From Accumulibacter sp. (lineage in GTDB: Bacteria; Pseudomonadota; Gammaproteobacteria; Burkholderiales; Rhodocyclaceae): DNA of 7,216 nucleotides. The stretch covers positions 1 through 7,216 of the forward strand of contig JAISNE010000225.1 of NCBI GenBank assembly GCA_031276375.1, given 5' to 3'. Made by a program: the position numbers and the translations under genes. Below, piece after piece: positions 1 through 6,298 of the stretch; the first letter of the stretch is position 1, and the number at the start of each line of letters is the position of its first letter. The notes under the pieces were generated by a model. That model did no database searches. It worked only from the letters and a program-made list of their open reading frames with translations, and had not been told where the DNA came from.

Positions 1-49
1 GCGGATGTCGTAATGGAGCGTTTGGGAACGGGCGTTTCGTTGCGGGCGC

Positions 50-71
50 GGGCAGGCACGGGGGCCTGTCC
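50..71. repeat. G/C-rich hairpin, probable interspersed repeat
   Basis: Bases 50-57 pair with 64-71 (one G-T pair) around a 6-base loop. The surrounding sequence, read on the minus strand, is of the GTAGGGACAGGCCCCCGTG type that I associate with interspersed repeats in environmental bacterial genomes. That association is from general familiarity and is not checked here. No second copy lies in the window. Confidence 0.4.
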
Positions 72-177
72 CTACGCGGTCTTTCGCAGGAGCGGCCCCC
101 CGTGGGCGCGCAGCGTTACTATCCCGTCCCTGTCGCGTTTCCCCTCGGAGTCGTCAAAAAAGCCAAGAAAAACAGGC

Positions 178-376
178 GGCGCTTCGCGCCGGAGGGTGCG
201 CGCCCTCTCTCGCCCCTGCCGGGGCACTCTCCCCCGCCGAGCGGGGGAGAGCAGGCAAGCGCCGAGGCTCGTTTTGGGCGGCGGCGCGTTCGTTACCCTC
301 GCCCCCTTCGGAGCGCGGCGGTTCCGTTACTTTTTTACCCTCGCCCCCTTGGGGGGAGAGGGTGGCGCGAAGCGCC
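178..376. repeat. Cluster of REP-like hairpin repeats
   Basis: Several strong dyads are packed together. GGCGCTTCGCGCC (178-190) recurs inverted at 364-376, and each is itself a 5-bp stem with a 3-base loop. Bases 227-237 pair perfectly with 241-251 (11 bp, 3-base loop). Bases 337-348 pair with 352-363 with one mismatch. A 16-base direct repeat, TTACCCTCGCCCCCTT, lies at 293-308 and 335-350. The CCCTC-GCCCC / GGGG-GAGGG pattern is typical of dispersed intergenic palindromes in proteobacteria. They could act as transcript ends or RNA-stabilising structures for ntrX mRNA, but neither role is shown by the sequence. Confidence 0.65.
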
Positions 377-394
377 GGGAGAGGGGGCTGTTCC

Positions 395-417
395 TTGCGG
401 AGCAAAGCGACGGTAAC
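395..417 (-). repeat. Shared repeat core, copy A
   Basis: Read on the minus strand this 23-mer starts GTTACCG and ends CCGCAA. It matches 20 of 23 bases of the plus-strand segment 6342-6364, and a more diverged 25-base version lies at 6082-6106 on the minus strand. In all three places a 7-base tandem array sits next to its GTTACCG end; here 6 bases separate it from the array at 424. This recurrent arrangement is what marks it as one repeat family. Confidence 0.6.
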
Positions 418-423
418 TTTTAC

Positions 424-511
424 TGATCCCTGATCCCTGATCCCTGATCCCTGATCCCTGATCCCTGATCCCTGATCCCTGAAACCTGAAACCTGAAACC
501 TGAAACCTGAA
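424..511. repeat. Heptanucleotide tandem array, locus A
   Basis: Eight perfect copies of TGATCCC (424-479) are followed in phase by four perfect copies of TGAAACC (480-507) and a partial TGAA (508-511). The period stays 7 bases through the change of unit, so the two blocks look like one array that expanded from two variant units. It resembles the short tandemly repeated repetitive (STRR) heptamers described in cyanobacteria in period and intergenic setting, but the units differ. Minus-strand frames across it read as repeated SGIRDQG-like residues and are not a gene. Confidence 0.95.
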
Positions 512-524
512 TGCGATTGCCCTG

Positions 525-552
525 ACGGCCTATTGACCGCAACCTGGCATGA
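525..552 (+). repeat. 28-base dispersed repeat, copy A
   Basis: This segment matches the minus-strand segment 6216-6243 at 25 of 28 positions. A shorter relative lies at 6492-6518. It begins 13 bases beyond the heptamer array and ends 4 bases from the ntrX stop codon. In the frame starting at base 524 it reads DGLLTATWHE; the other copies read NGLLSATWYE and DGLAATWHE. Confidence 0.7.
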
Positions 553-556
553 ACCC

Positions 557-1819
557 TTATTCCGTCTCGTCCAGCCGCCGTTCCAGATTCAATCCCAGTT
601 GTTTTAGCTTGCGATAGAGGTGGGTGCGCTCCAGTCCGGTTCTTTCGGCCACGCGCGTCATGTTGCCGCGCTCGTTCCGCAGATGATGCTCGAAATATTG
701 GCGCTCGAAGGCTTCGCGCGCTTCGCGCAGGGGCTGGTTGAACAAGGGCATCGACAATACCGCGCGGGGCGGGGCGCCCGTATCGCTTTGCACGATGTTT
801 TCGACGTCTTCCACGGTGATTTCTTCTTCCAGCGCGCCGATGGCCAGGTTCTTGACGGTGGCCAGCAATTCCATCCATTCGCCTTGCCAGTGATGCAGGC
901 GCAGGGCGTTCAGCGCGCCGGTGGAGAAGCGGCGCGGCGGCATGCCGTGGCGTTCGACGAGGTGCGACAGGACCAGCGCGGCGATCTCGGGGACTTCGTC
1001 GACGTGCCCGGAGAGTTGCGGCAGCGCCACCCAGACGTCGCCCAGGCGGGCGATCAGCGCGGGATCCCAGCCCGCTTCGAGCAGCGCGCTCATGGGCCGC
1101 GACATGGCGGCCACCAGGCGCAGGTTGTATCGGTCGAGGCGCTCCAGGGCGAAGGCCAGGTTTTTCTGCTGCAGGCGGCCAAAGAGCATCAGGTCGGCGA
1201 TGAACAGCAGGCCGCCGGCGGCGTTTTCCAGCATTTCCTGACTGAGCGGCGCGCTCGACGCCGACAGGTCGAGCCAGGAGGTCCGCGGCGCTTGCAGGGT
1301 GCGCGCGCAAATCTCGGCGATGCTGCCGGTGGCGCTCTTGAGCAGCAGCACCCGCGTATTGGCGGTGGCCTGTTCCAGCCGCTTTTTCAGGTCCTTGAGC
1401 AGCGGCGAGCGGGCGAAGGCGTCGAGCGTCAACGGCGGCCTGGACGACGAGGGCGCTTCGTATTTCAACGCTTTCTTGACCGTTTGCAGCAGCTTTTGCA
1501 AGGAAATCGGCTTTTCCAGGAAGTCTACCGCGCCGACCCGCGTCGCTTCGACCGCCGAATCGATCGTTCCATGCCCCGACATCATCACCACCGGCATGGT
1601 CAGCAGATTGGCCGACGACCATTCCTTGAGCAGCGAGATGCCGTCCGTGTCCGGCATCCAGATGTCCAGCAGGACCAGGTCCGGGCGCTTTTCGCCGCGC
1701 GCCTTGCGCGCCGCCGCGGCATTCTCGGCCAGGGCGACGCTGTGCCCTTCGTCGGTCAGAATTTCCGAAAGCAGTTCGCGGATGCCCATTTCGTCGTCGA
1801 CAACCAGTATTTGCGCCAT
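557..1819 (-). CDS. ntrX: NtrX-like response regulator with degenerate AAA+ domain
   Basis: 420-residue cytoplasmic DNA-binding regulator, partner of the NtrY kinase encoded just upstream. The receiver domain (about 1-120) is complete: acidic pocket D8/D9, phospho-acceptor D52 in LLDIWMPDTDG, S81 and K103 before P104. The C-terminus (about 369-411) is a Fis-type helix-turn-helix ending ERTHLYRKLKQLGL. The middle (about 135-345) aligns by eye with a sigma-54 activator AAA+ domain, but the Walker A site reads LLLKSATGSIAE without GxxGxGK, the Walker B site reads GGLLFIADLM instead of a DE pair, and no GAFTGA loop exists. It probably acts as a phosphorylation-controlled DNA-binding protein rather than a sigma-54 ATPase. 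I chose the ATG at 1819, giving MAQILVVDDE: GGAAGAG lies 7 bases upstream, inside the end of ntrY, and one base separates the genes. A 44-residue upstream extension of the frame lies inside ntrY and has no domain. Confidence 0.9.
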   Translation of the reverse strand: MAQILVVDDEMGIRELLSEILTDEGHSVALAENAAAARKARGEKRPDLVLLDIWMPDTDGISLLKEWSSANLLTMPVVMMSGHGTIDSAVEATRVGAVDFLEKPISLQKLLQTVKKALKYEAPSSSRPPLTLDAFARSPLLKDLKKRLEQATANTRVLLLKSATGSIAEICARTLQAPRTSWLDLSASSAPLSQEMLENAAGGLLFIADLMLFGRLQQKNLAFALERLDRYNLRLVAAMSRPMSALLEAGWDPALIARLGDVWVALPQLSGHVDEVPEIAALVLSHLVERHGMPPRRFSTGALNALRLHHWQGEWMELLATVKNLAIGALEEEITVEDVENIVQSDTGAPPRAVLSMPLFNQPLREAREAFERQYFEHHLRNERGNMTRVAERTGLERTHLYRKLKQLGLNLERRLDETE

Positions 1820-1820
1820 G

Positions 1821-3974
1821 TCAGTTCTCTTCCGATGTGTTCCCGATGCCCGGTGACTTCTCCCATTCCCGCGCGAAGGGCAGCCGCAGGCTGACTTCGG
1901 CGCCGCCCGCGGGACGGTTGCCGATGCGGATCCGCCCGTGGTGCTCGTCAACGATTTTCTTGACGATCGCCAGCCCCAGACCGGTACCGCCGGCCTTGGT
2001 CGTGACGTAAGGCTCGAAAACCCGGCCCATCGATTCCTCCGGGAAGCCGGGGCCTTCGTCGGTCACGGTGAATTCGGCCATCTCGCCCGCCTGCCGCGTG
2101 CCCAGGCGGATCGACGGCTCCGCCGCGGCGATCTGCGCTTCCTCGGCGTTGCGCAGCAGGTTGTGGATGATCTGCCGCAACTGCGTGGCGTCGCCCTGGA
2201 CCGGCGGCAAGGCCGGATCGAGGTCGGCGGAGATCCGGGCGCGCGAGGTTTCATACAGGCCCAGCACTTCGCGGATCAGCGCGTTGAGGTCGAGCGCGGC
2301 GAGCGTGGGCGGCGGCAGGCGGGCGTATTCGGAAAACTCGTTGACCATGCGCTTCATCGCCTGCACCTGATTGATGATGGTCTGCGTCGAGCGGCCGAGC
2401 ATCTCGGCGTCGCCCTTGTTCAGCCTGTCGGCCAGCTTGAGCTGCAGGCGTTCGGCGGAGAGCTGGATGGGCGTCAGCGGGTTCTTGATTTCGTGCGCCA
2501 GCCGCCGCGCCACTTCGCCCCAGGCGGCGCGGCGCTGGGCGGCCACCAGGTGGGTCACGTCGTCGAAGACCACGGCGAATCCGCCGCCGGTGCCTTCCGG
2601 AAGCTGCGTGCCGCGCAGCGACAGGATTTGCGGCGAGCCGCCCGGCCCCGAAAGCTCGATCTGCATCTGCCATTCCTTGCCCCCCGGGCCGGAGAAGGCC
2701 TTGCGGATCACCTGCCCCATCGTTTGCTGCCGCGTCCAGTTCTCGACGGCCTCGCCGGCCAGCCCGTCGAAGCTGTCGTCGAGGATGGTCTGCGCGCCGT
2801 CGTTGACCGTGCGCAACCGGAAGCGGCGGTCGAAGACCAGTACCCCGGCGGACAGATTGGCGAGGATCGATTCGAGATAGGCGCGCGCCGATTCGACTTC
2901 GGCGCGGTGCCGCTCGGTATCGCGCCGCGCCTCGTCGAGCTGCCGCGTCATGCGGTTGAAGGAACGGATCAGGATGCCCAGTTCGTCGTGGCTGTGGGCG
3001 GTCCGGCGCGGCGTGAAGTCGCCCGCGGCGACGGCCTGCGTGCCTTCGGCCAGGATCGACAGCGGCGCGGACAGCCGCCGCGCCATGACGAAGGCCATGG
3101 CGATGGCGGTAAACAAGGCGAACAGCAGGGTCAGGGTCAGGGTCATGGCGTAGATGCGCGTCAGTCCCTGCCGCCCGAGCGAAAGCTCCTGGTAATCGCG
3201 GTAGACGTCCTGCACCCGCTCGGCGTTGAGCGCGAGATTGGCCGGCACCGGCTGGGTCAACTGCAAAAAGCGCGTTTCCACGCCCAGGCCCGGCGGATTG
3301 ACCGGCGCCAGCACGCGCATTACCAGACCCCGGCCGCCGACGCTTTCGATTTCGCGGTAGCCCCGTCCGGCGCGCGCCTGGCGCAGCGTTTCGGACGTCG
3401 GCGGCGGCGGCAGGATGACCGACAGATCGCTGGTCGCCGTCGCCAGCAGCTGCCCCGACATGGAAAACAGCGCGATGTACTGCGCGCCGCTCTGTTCGCG
3501 CAGGCGCGAGAGCGCGGCGCGCCATTGCGGTTCCGGCAGTTCGCCGAGTTCCAGCGCCAGCGCGCGTCCTTGTTCGGCAAGATTGTCGAGCAGCGAATCG
3601 AGCACGCTGCGGCCCAGGCTGAGGCCGGATTCGAGCGCGTTTTCCACGCGCACGTTGAACCAGGTTTCGATGCTTTTGGTGACGAATTGCACCGAGACGG
3701 CGTACATCAACACCCCCGGCAGCACCGCCATCAGCCCGAAGCTCATCATCAGCCGGAACTTCAGGCGCGAACCGAAGACCTTGGCCCGGTGCTCCCGCCA
3801 CAGGAGCCGCACCTGCCAGACGATGAGCGCGAACAGCGCCAGCGCGACGATGGCGTTGAGGCCGAGCAGCCAAGGGTAGTGCTTGGCGAAGAGCGCGGTG
3901 TTGGCGCTGGCCCAGGCCAGCAGAAAGAGCAGGATGCCGCCGAGCGACGAGGCGATGACGACCAGGGGCCTCAT
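1821..3974 (-). CDS. ntrY: NtrY-like membrane sensor histidine kinase
   Basis: 717-residue inner-membrane kinase of the NtrY family, expected to phosphorylate NtrX at D52. Hydrophobic segments at about 5-23, 34-55 and 73-95 are followed by an extracytoplasmic or sensory region (about 96-270), a fourth membrane segment (275-297) and a HAMP linker (298-350). A PAS-like domain (about 363-480) precedes the kinase core. Within the core are the H-box RLAHEIKNPLTP with H494, the N-box HNLLRNAEEA (604-613), the G1 box DEGPGF (639-644) and the G2 box GGTGLGLAI (662-670). All catalytic motifs look intact. The ATG at 3974 starts MRPLVVIASS directly before the first membrane segment. It overlaps the stop of the DUF4390 gene as ATGA, so coupled translation is likely. 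The 31 extra upstream codons in frame are an Arg/Gly-rich shadow. NtrYX systems are linked to nitrogen, redox and envelope control, but the signal sensed here cannot be read from sequence. Confidence 0.92.
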   Translation of the reverse strand: MRPLVVIASSLGGILLFLLAWASANTALFAKHYPWLLGLNAIVALALFALIVWQVRLLWREHRAKVFGSRLKFRLMMSFGLMAVLPGVLMYAVSVQFVTKSIETWFNVRVENALESGLSLGRSVLDSLLDNLAEQGRALALELGELPEPQWRAALSRLREQSGAQYIALFSMSGQLLATATSDLSVILPPPPTSETLRQARAGRGYREIESVGGRGLVMRVLAPVNPPGLGVETRFLQLTQPVPANLALNAERVQDVYRDYQELSLGRQGLTRIYAMTLTLTLLFALFTAIAMAFVMARRLSAPLSILAEGTQAVAAGDFTPRRTAHSHDELGILIRSFNRMTRQLDEARRDTERHRAEVESARAYLESILANLSAGVLVFDRRFRLRTVNDGAQTILDDSFDGLAGEAVENWTRQQTMGQVIRKAFSGPGGKEWQMQIELSGPGGSPQILSLRGTQLPEGTGGGFAVVFDDVTHLVAAQRRAAWGEVARRLAHEIKNPLTPIQLSAERLQLKLADRLNKGDAEMLGRSTQTIINQVQAMKRMVNEFSEYARLPPPTLAALDLNALIREVLGLYETSRARISADLDPALPPVQGDATQLRQIIHNLLRNAEEAQIAAAEPSIRLGTRQAGEMAEFTVTDEGPGFPEESMGRVFEPYVTTKAGGTGLGLAIVKKIVDEHHGRIRIGNRPAGGAEVSLRLPFAREWEKSPGIGNTSEEN

Positions 3975-4612
3975 CTGGCGTTCCCGCCCTCGTTTTCGCT
4001 CCCGTCCCCGTCCTCGTCCGTGGGCGCGGCGTCCTTCGCCGCCGCCTCGGGGAAGGAGAAATTCCACACCAGCCAGTCGGACGACTGGCTCCAGTCGCGG
4101 TTGGACAAGGCGCTGACCTGGAAAGTCTTGGCCATCCGCGACGGATCGAGCCGCAGGCGGGCGCTGGCGATATAGTCGACCCCGCCGTCGACCTCGTCCT
4201 TCTCGACGACCCGCCAGTGACGCAGGCGGGAGAGCACGCGCAAGGCGTCTTCCAGCGAAGGGAAGCTCTGGTGCAGCGCGCCGGAGGACAGCCGGTACTG
4301 CCGGGTCAGCGCGTGGTAGGACAACTGGAAAGTCTTGCCGCGCTGCGCGACCACCTGGTCGAACCAGTACCAGCGCGAACGTTTCAGTTCGAAATCGGCG
4401 GTGAAATAAAGCACGACGCCCTTGTTGACCGCGTCTTCGAGGCGCCGATTCAGGCTCACCTTGAAGTCCGCGATCAGGCTGTAGCCGCCGCCGTCCTCAT
4501 CGGCGGCCAGGCGCGCTCTTTCGGCGACGATGTCGGCCGCCTGCGCCACGCCGGTGGCCAGCCAGAGCGCGAGGCCGAGGAGGCATGCTTCAAGCTTTCC
4601 GCAGCAGCGCAT
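3971..4612 (-). CDS. Secreted or periplasmic DUF4390 family protein
   Basis: Small protein (213 residues from the ATG at 4612) recognised as DUF4390 from its sequence pattern (for example GVVLYFTADFELKRSRWYWFD and LTRQYRLSSG) and its place between rsmB and ntrY. The N-terminus is a clear signal peptide, with a hydrophobic LLGLALWLA core and likely cleavage after AQA, so the mature part should lie outside the inner membrane. Its molecular function is unknown. Position suggests, as inference only, a role in the stimulus sensed by NtrY. The C-terminus is a strongly acidic low-complexity tail (TDEDGDGSENE) encoded by an imperfect CGTCCC-type tract near 3994-4020. The start is uncertain: the ATG at 4627 adds MTVFI, and neither site has a good Shine-Dalgarno. 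Either way it overlaps the rsmB 3' end (23 or 38 bases), and its stop overlaps the ntrY start. Confidence 0.88.
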   Translation of the reverse strand: MRCCGKLEACLLGLALWLATGVAQAADIVAERARLAADEDGGGYSLIADFKVSLNRRLEDAVNKGVVLYFTADFELKRSRWYWFDQVVAQRGKTFQLSYHALTRQYRLSSGALHQSFPSLEDALRVLSRLRHWRVVEKDEVDGGVDYIASARLRLDPSRMAKTFQVSALSNRDWSQSSDWLVWNFSFPEAAAKDAAPTDEDGDGSENEGGNAR

Positions 4613-5987
4613 AATAAAAACCGTCATGTTGCCCGTTCGGCAGCCATTGTTCCCGAGCGGCGCAGCGCGCGTCCAGCCAGCGCGCCAGGAAAGCATCGCA
4701 TTGCGCCGCGTTCTCCTCGGTGAATACCGAGCACGTCGCGTACAACAGTCTGCCGCCGGATTTGAGCAACGGCCAGAGCGCGTCGAGAATCGCCGCCTGC
4801 GCGCGCGCCAGCTTGCGGATGTCGCTCTCGCGCCGCAGCGATTTCAGGTCCGGATGACGGCGCGCCACGCCGGACGCGGAACACGGCGCGTCGGCGAGAA
4901 TGGCGTCGAAGGCGCGCCCGTCCCACCAGCGATCCACCGCCAGGCAATCGGCCACGCGCACCTCGGCCGCCAGGCCCAGGCGCCCAAGATTCTCCTCGAT
5001 GCGCGCCGCGCGCGCCGCGTCGATATCCAGCGCCAGCACCCGCGCCTCGGCGCGTTCGAGAAGATGCGCCGTTTTCCCCCCGGGCGCCGCACAAGCGTCC
5101 AGGATGCGCTCGCCGGGCGCCGGATCGAGCAGCTCGGCCGCGCGCTGGGCGCCGGCGTCCTGCACGGAAACCAGGCCTTCGGCAAAACCCGGCAGGCGTT
5201 TCACCGGCAGCGGCGTCCCGAGCCGCACTCCCACGCCGCCGACCGCTTCCGCCGCCAGCCCCGCCGCCCGCAGTTGGTCGAGGTAGGCATCGACGGAAAT
5301 CCGGCGCGCGTTGACCCGCAGGGTCATCGGGGGCGGATCGTTGCCCGCCTCGACGATGCCTTGCCAATCCTCCGGATAGGCGCGGCGCAAGCGCGCCAGC
5401 CACCAGGCGGGATGCTGGAAATACGCCGCGTCGTCCTGGCGCAGTTCGGCCAGCAGGCGCTCGCGCTGGCGCAGGAAATTGCGCAGAACGCCGTTGACCA
5501 CGCCCTGCAAGGCGCCCCCCGACAGTTCGCCGGACGCCGTCACGGTCTGATAGACGACCATCGGCGCGGCGGTGGGGCGCGTTTCCAGACGGTAAAGCGC
5601 GGCCAGCAGCAGCGCCTGCGTTTCGGCATGGGTCAGCGGCCGCGCCATCAGCCGGCCCAGGATGAATTCACCGCGTCCATGACAGCGCAGGACGCCATAG
5701 ACGACATCCAGCGCCGCCGCGCGAGCCGCCGCCGGTTCGTCGGCGAGCGGCGCAAGCGCCGGAGTCAGGCTCTTTCCCGCGCGCACCCCGGCAAGAACCC
5801 GCGCCGCCAGCACCAGGCTGTAGCCGAGAGAATCCGTGGGCAAGTCGCGGCGCGAAGCGTTTCCACCCGCCCGCGCCGCCTCCGCGCCCCCTTCCGGCTT
5901 GCGGACGTGGACGAGGCGTTTGCCGATGGACGATGGCGGCGTGGACGAAGAGGATGAGGATGAAAAGGATGAAGACAAGGCCGGCAC
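4590..5987 (-). CDS. rsmB: 16S rRNA m5C967 methyltransferase RsmB
   Basis: SAM-dependent rRNA cytosine-5 methyltransferase, acting in the cytoplasm on 16S rRNA position 967 (E. coli numbering; family knowledge). Using the longest frame (465 residues), a NusB-like RNA-binding domain spans about 55-180. The catalytic domain follows, with SVQDAGAQ (274-281), SAM motif I DACAAPGGKT (297-306), acidic loop LALDID (318-323), motif IV DAPCSASG (366-373, C369) and motif VI YATCSVFTEEN (416-426, C419 as the expected nucleophile). The C-terminus DGFYYALLRK is typical. The start is not settled. The GTG at 5987 gives a Ser-rich leader encoded by a low-complexity tract and has no Shine-Dalgarno. Family similarity begins near residue 52, and a TTG at 5843 would give 417 residues, close to the 429 of E. 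coli. First gene of the operon with DUF4390-ntrY-ntrX. fmt, often found beside it, is absent here. Confidence 0.95.
   Translation of the reverse strand: MPALSSSFSSSSSSSTPPSSIGKRLVHVRKPEGGAEAARAGGNASRRDLPTDSLGYSLVLAARVLAGVRAGKSLTPALAPLADEPAAARAAALDVVYGVLRCHGRGEFILGRLMARPLTHAETQALLLAALYRLETRPTAAPMVVYQTVTASGELSGGALQGVVNGVLRNFLRQRERLLAELRQDDAAYFQHPAWWLARLRRAYPEDWQGIVEAGNDPPPMTLRVNARRISVDAYLDQLRAAGLAAEAVGGVGVRLGTPLPVKRLPGFAEGLVSVQDAGAQRAAELLDPAPGERILDACAAPGGKTAHLLERAEARVLALDIDAARAARIEENLGRLGLAAEVRVADCLAVDRWWDGRAFDAILADAPCSASGVARRHPDLKSLRRESDIRKLARAQAAILDALWPLLKSGGRLLYATCSVFTEENAAQCDAFLARWLDARCAAREQWLPNGQHDGFYYALLRKA
5944..5980. repeat. Purine-rich low-complexity tract at rsmB 5' end
   Basis: Thirty-two of 37 plus-strand bases are purines, with GGATGA at 5952-5957, 5958-5963 and 5967-5972. 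In the rsmB frame it encodes a serine-rich run (SSSFSSSSSSS), unlike anything in the rsmB core. It either lies in the 5' untranslated leader, if rsmB starts at the internal TTG, or forms a variable N-terminal tail. Confidence 0.7.
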
Positions 5988-6014
5988 GAAAAAACAGTCA
6001 TATTTGTGCGCCGG

Positions 6015-6023
6015 AGTCTAGCA
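6015..6023 (-). promoter_or_regulatory. Possible extended -10 element for rsmB
   Basis: On the minus strand TGCTAGACT fits an extended -10 (TG-N-TAnAnT). Transcription would start near 6008, about 20 bases before the GTG at 5987 or about 165 before the TTG at 5843. No good -35 hexamer lies 16-18 bases upstream; the hexamer there is CCAAGC. It is offered because an operon promoter must lie in this spacer unless transcription reads through from rplI. Confidence 0.25.
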
Positions 6024-6026
6024 CGC

Positions 6027-6044
6027 CTTGGCGCCAAGCTTGGC
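6027..6044. repeat. Two interlocked perfect 12-base palindromes
   Basis: CTTGGCGCCAAG (6027-6038) and GCCAAGCTTGGC (6033-6044) are both perfect and share six bases, so the half-site CTTGGCG also occurs twice in direct orientation (6027-6033, 6039-6045). They lie just upstream of the candidate rsmB -10 element, an operator-like position. No known factor is assigned. Confidence 0.5.
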
Positions 6045-6051
6045 GGAAGTC

Positions 6052-6133
6052 GGGGATCGGGTTTCAGGGATCGGTGGAAATTTGCGGGCGCGGGGCGCTC
6101 GGTAACTGAATCTGATGCCTGATTCCTGAAACC
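6052..6133. repeat. Degenerate heptamer element, locus B
   Basis: The left arm has units GGGATCG, GGTTTCA, GGGATCG (6053-6073). The right arm has TGATGCC, TGATTCC, TGAAACC (6113-6133), the reverse-complement family. Between them at 6082-6106 lies, on the minus strand, a 25-base version of the GTTACCG...CGCAA core also found at 395-417 and 6342-6364. The units are the same family as the perfect array at 424-511 but few and mutated, so this looks like an old, decayed copy. Confidence 0.65.
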
Positions 6134-6215
6134 AGATGAAAATTCATCCGATGGCCCGCGCCGCCCCGCGAATCCGCTTGGAAAGTTTCTTGCTCTGGCC
6201 GAATGGAAGGATGAC

Positions 6216-6243
6216 TCATACCAAGTTGCGCTCAATAGGCCGT
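6216..6243 (-). repeat. 28-base dispersed repeat, copy B
   Basis: On the minus strand this matches 525-552 at 25 of 28 bases. Its frame reads NGLLSATWYE. A short open frame with ATG at 6262 (MSDLHINGLLSATWYES) runs through it, but the ATG has no Shine-Dalgarno and the frame continues without a stop into the out-of-phase rsmB region, so I do not call a gene. It touches the inverted repeat that starts at 6244. Confidence 0.7.
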
Positions 6244-6266
6244 TGATATGTAAGTCCGACATATCA
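6244..6266. repeat. Perfect 8+8 inverted repeat, operator-like
   Basis: TGATATGT (6244-6251) and ACATATCA (6259-6266) are exact reverse complements separated by 7 bases. The AT-rich arms stand out from the GC-rich surroundings, and centre-to-centre spacing is 15 bases. This is the form of a dimeric-regulator operator. It is not followed by a T-run, so it does not look like a terminator. No adjacent gene depends on it obviously; rsmB begins about 260 bases away. Confidence 0.5.
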
Positions 6267-6298
6267 TGATTGCGGTCATTTTTGTAGAGTCCCACGAA

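Larger units (their letters stand above)
1..556. other. Gene-free, repeat-rich flank downstream of ntrX
   Basis: No protein family is recognisable on either strand. A frame on the plus strand stays open from base 1 to 426, but it runs straight through GC-rich hairpins, has an Arg/Ala/Gly/Pro-rich composition and shows no domain, so I treat it as non-coding. The stretch holds, in order, a G/C hairpin (50-71), a cluster of hairpin repeats (178-376), a core motif shared with two other loci (395-417), a 7-base tandem array (424-511) and a 28-base dispersed repeat (525-552). No canonical stem plus T-run terminator for ntrX is visible directly after its stop codon. Confidence 0.7.

Noticed and set aside
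13..426. Plus-strand open frame of 137 codons at the left edge
   Set aside because: It crosses the G/C hairpin cluster and ends at the heptamer array. The residues are Arg/Gly/Pro-rich with no family resemblance, and overlapping frames on both strands are equally open.
424..511. CRISPR array
   Set aside because: Units are 7 bases and directly contiguous; there are no 20-40 base repeats alternating with unique spacers and no cas genes.
620..4175. Long plus-strand open frames opposite ntrX and ntrY (424 and 745 codons)
   Set aside because: They are antisense to genes with complete, recognisable domains. Their Arg/Gln/Gly/His-rich composition is typical of antisense frames in high-GC DNA.
6244..6266. 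Terminator
   Set aside because: The stem is AT-rich and no T-run follows on either strand, so it is better described as an operator-like dyad.
6263..6279. A second, degenerate copy of the 28-base repeat on the minus strand next to copy B
   Set aside because: Only scattered identity (ATGACCGCAA then ATGA) can be aligned with gaps; too short to separate from chance.
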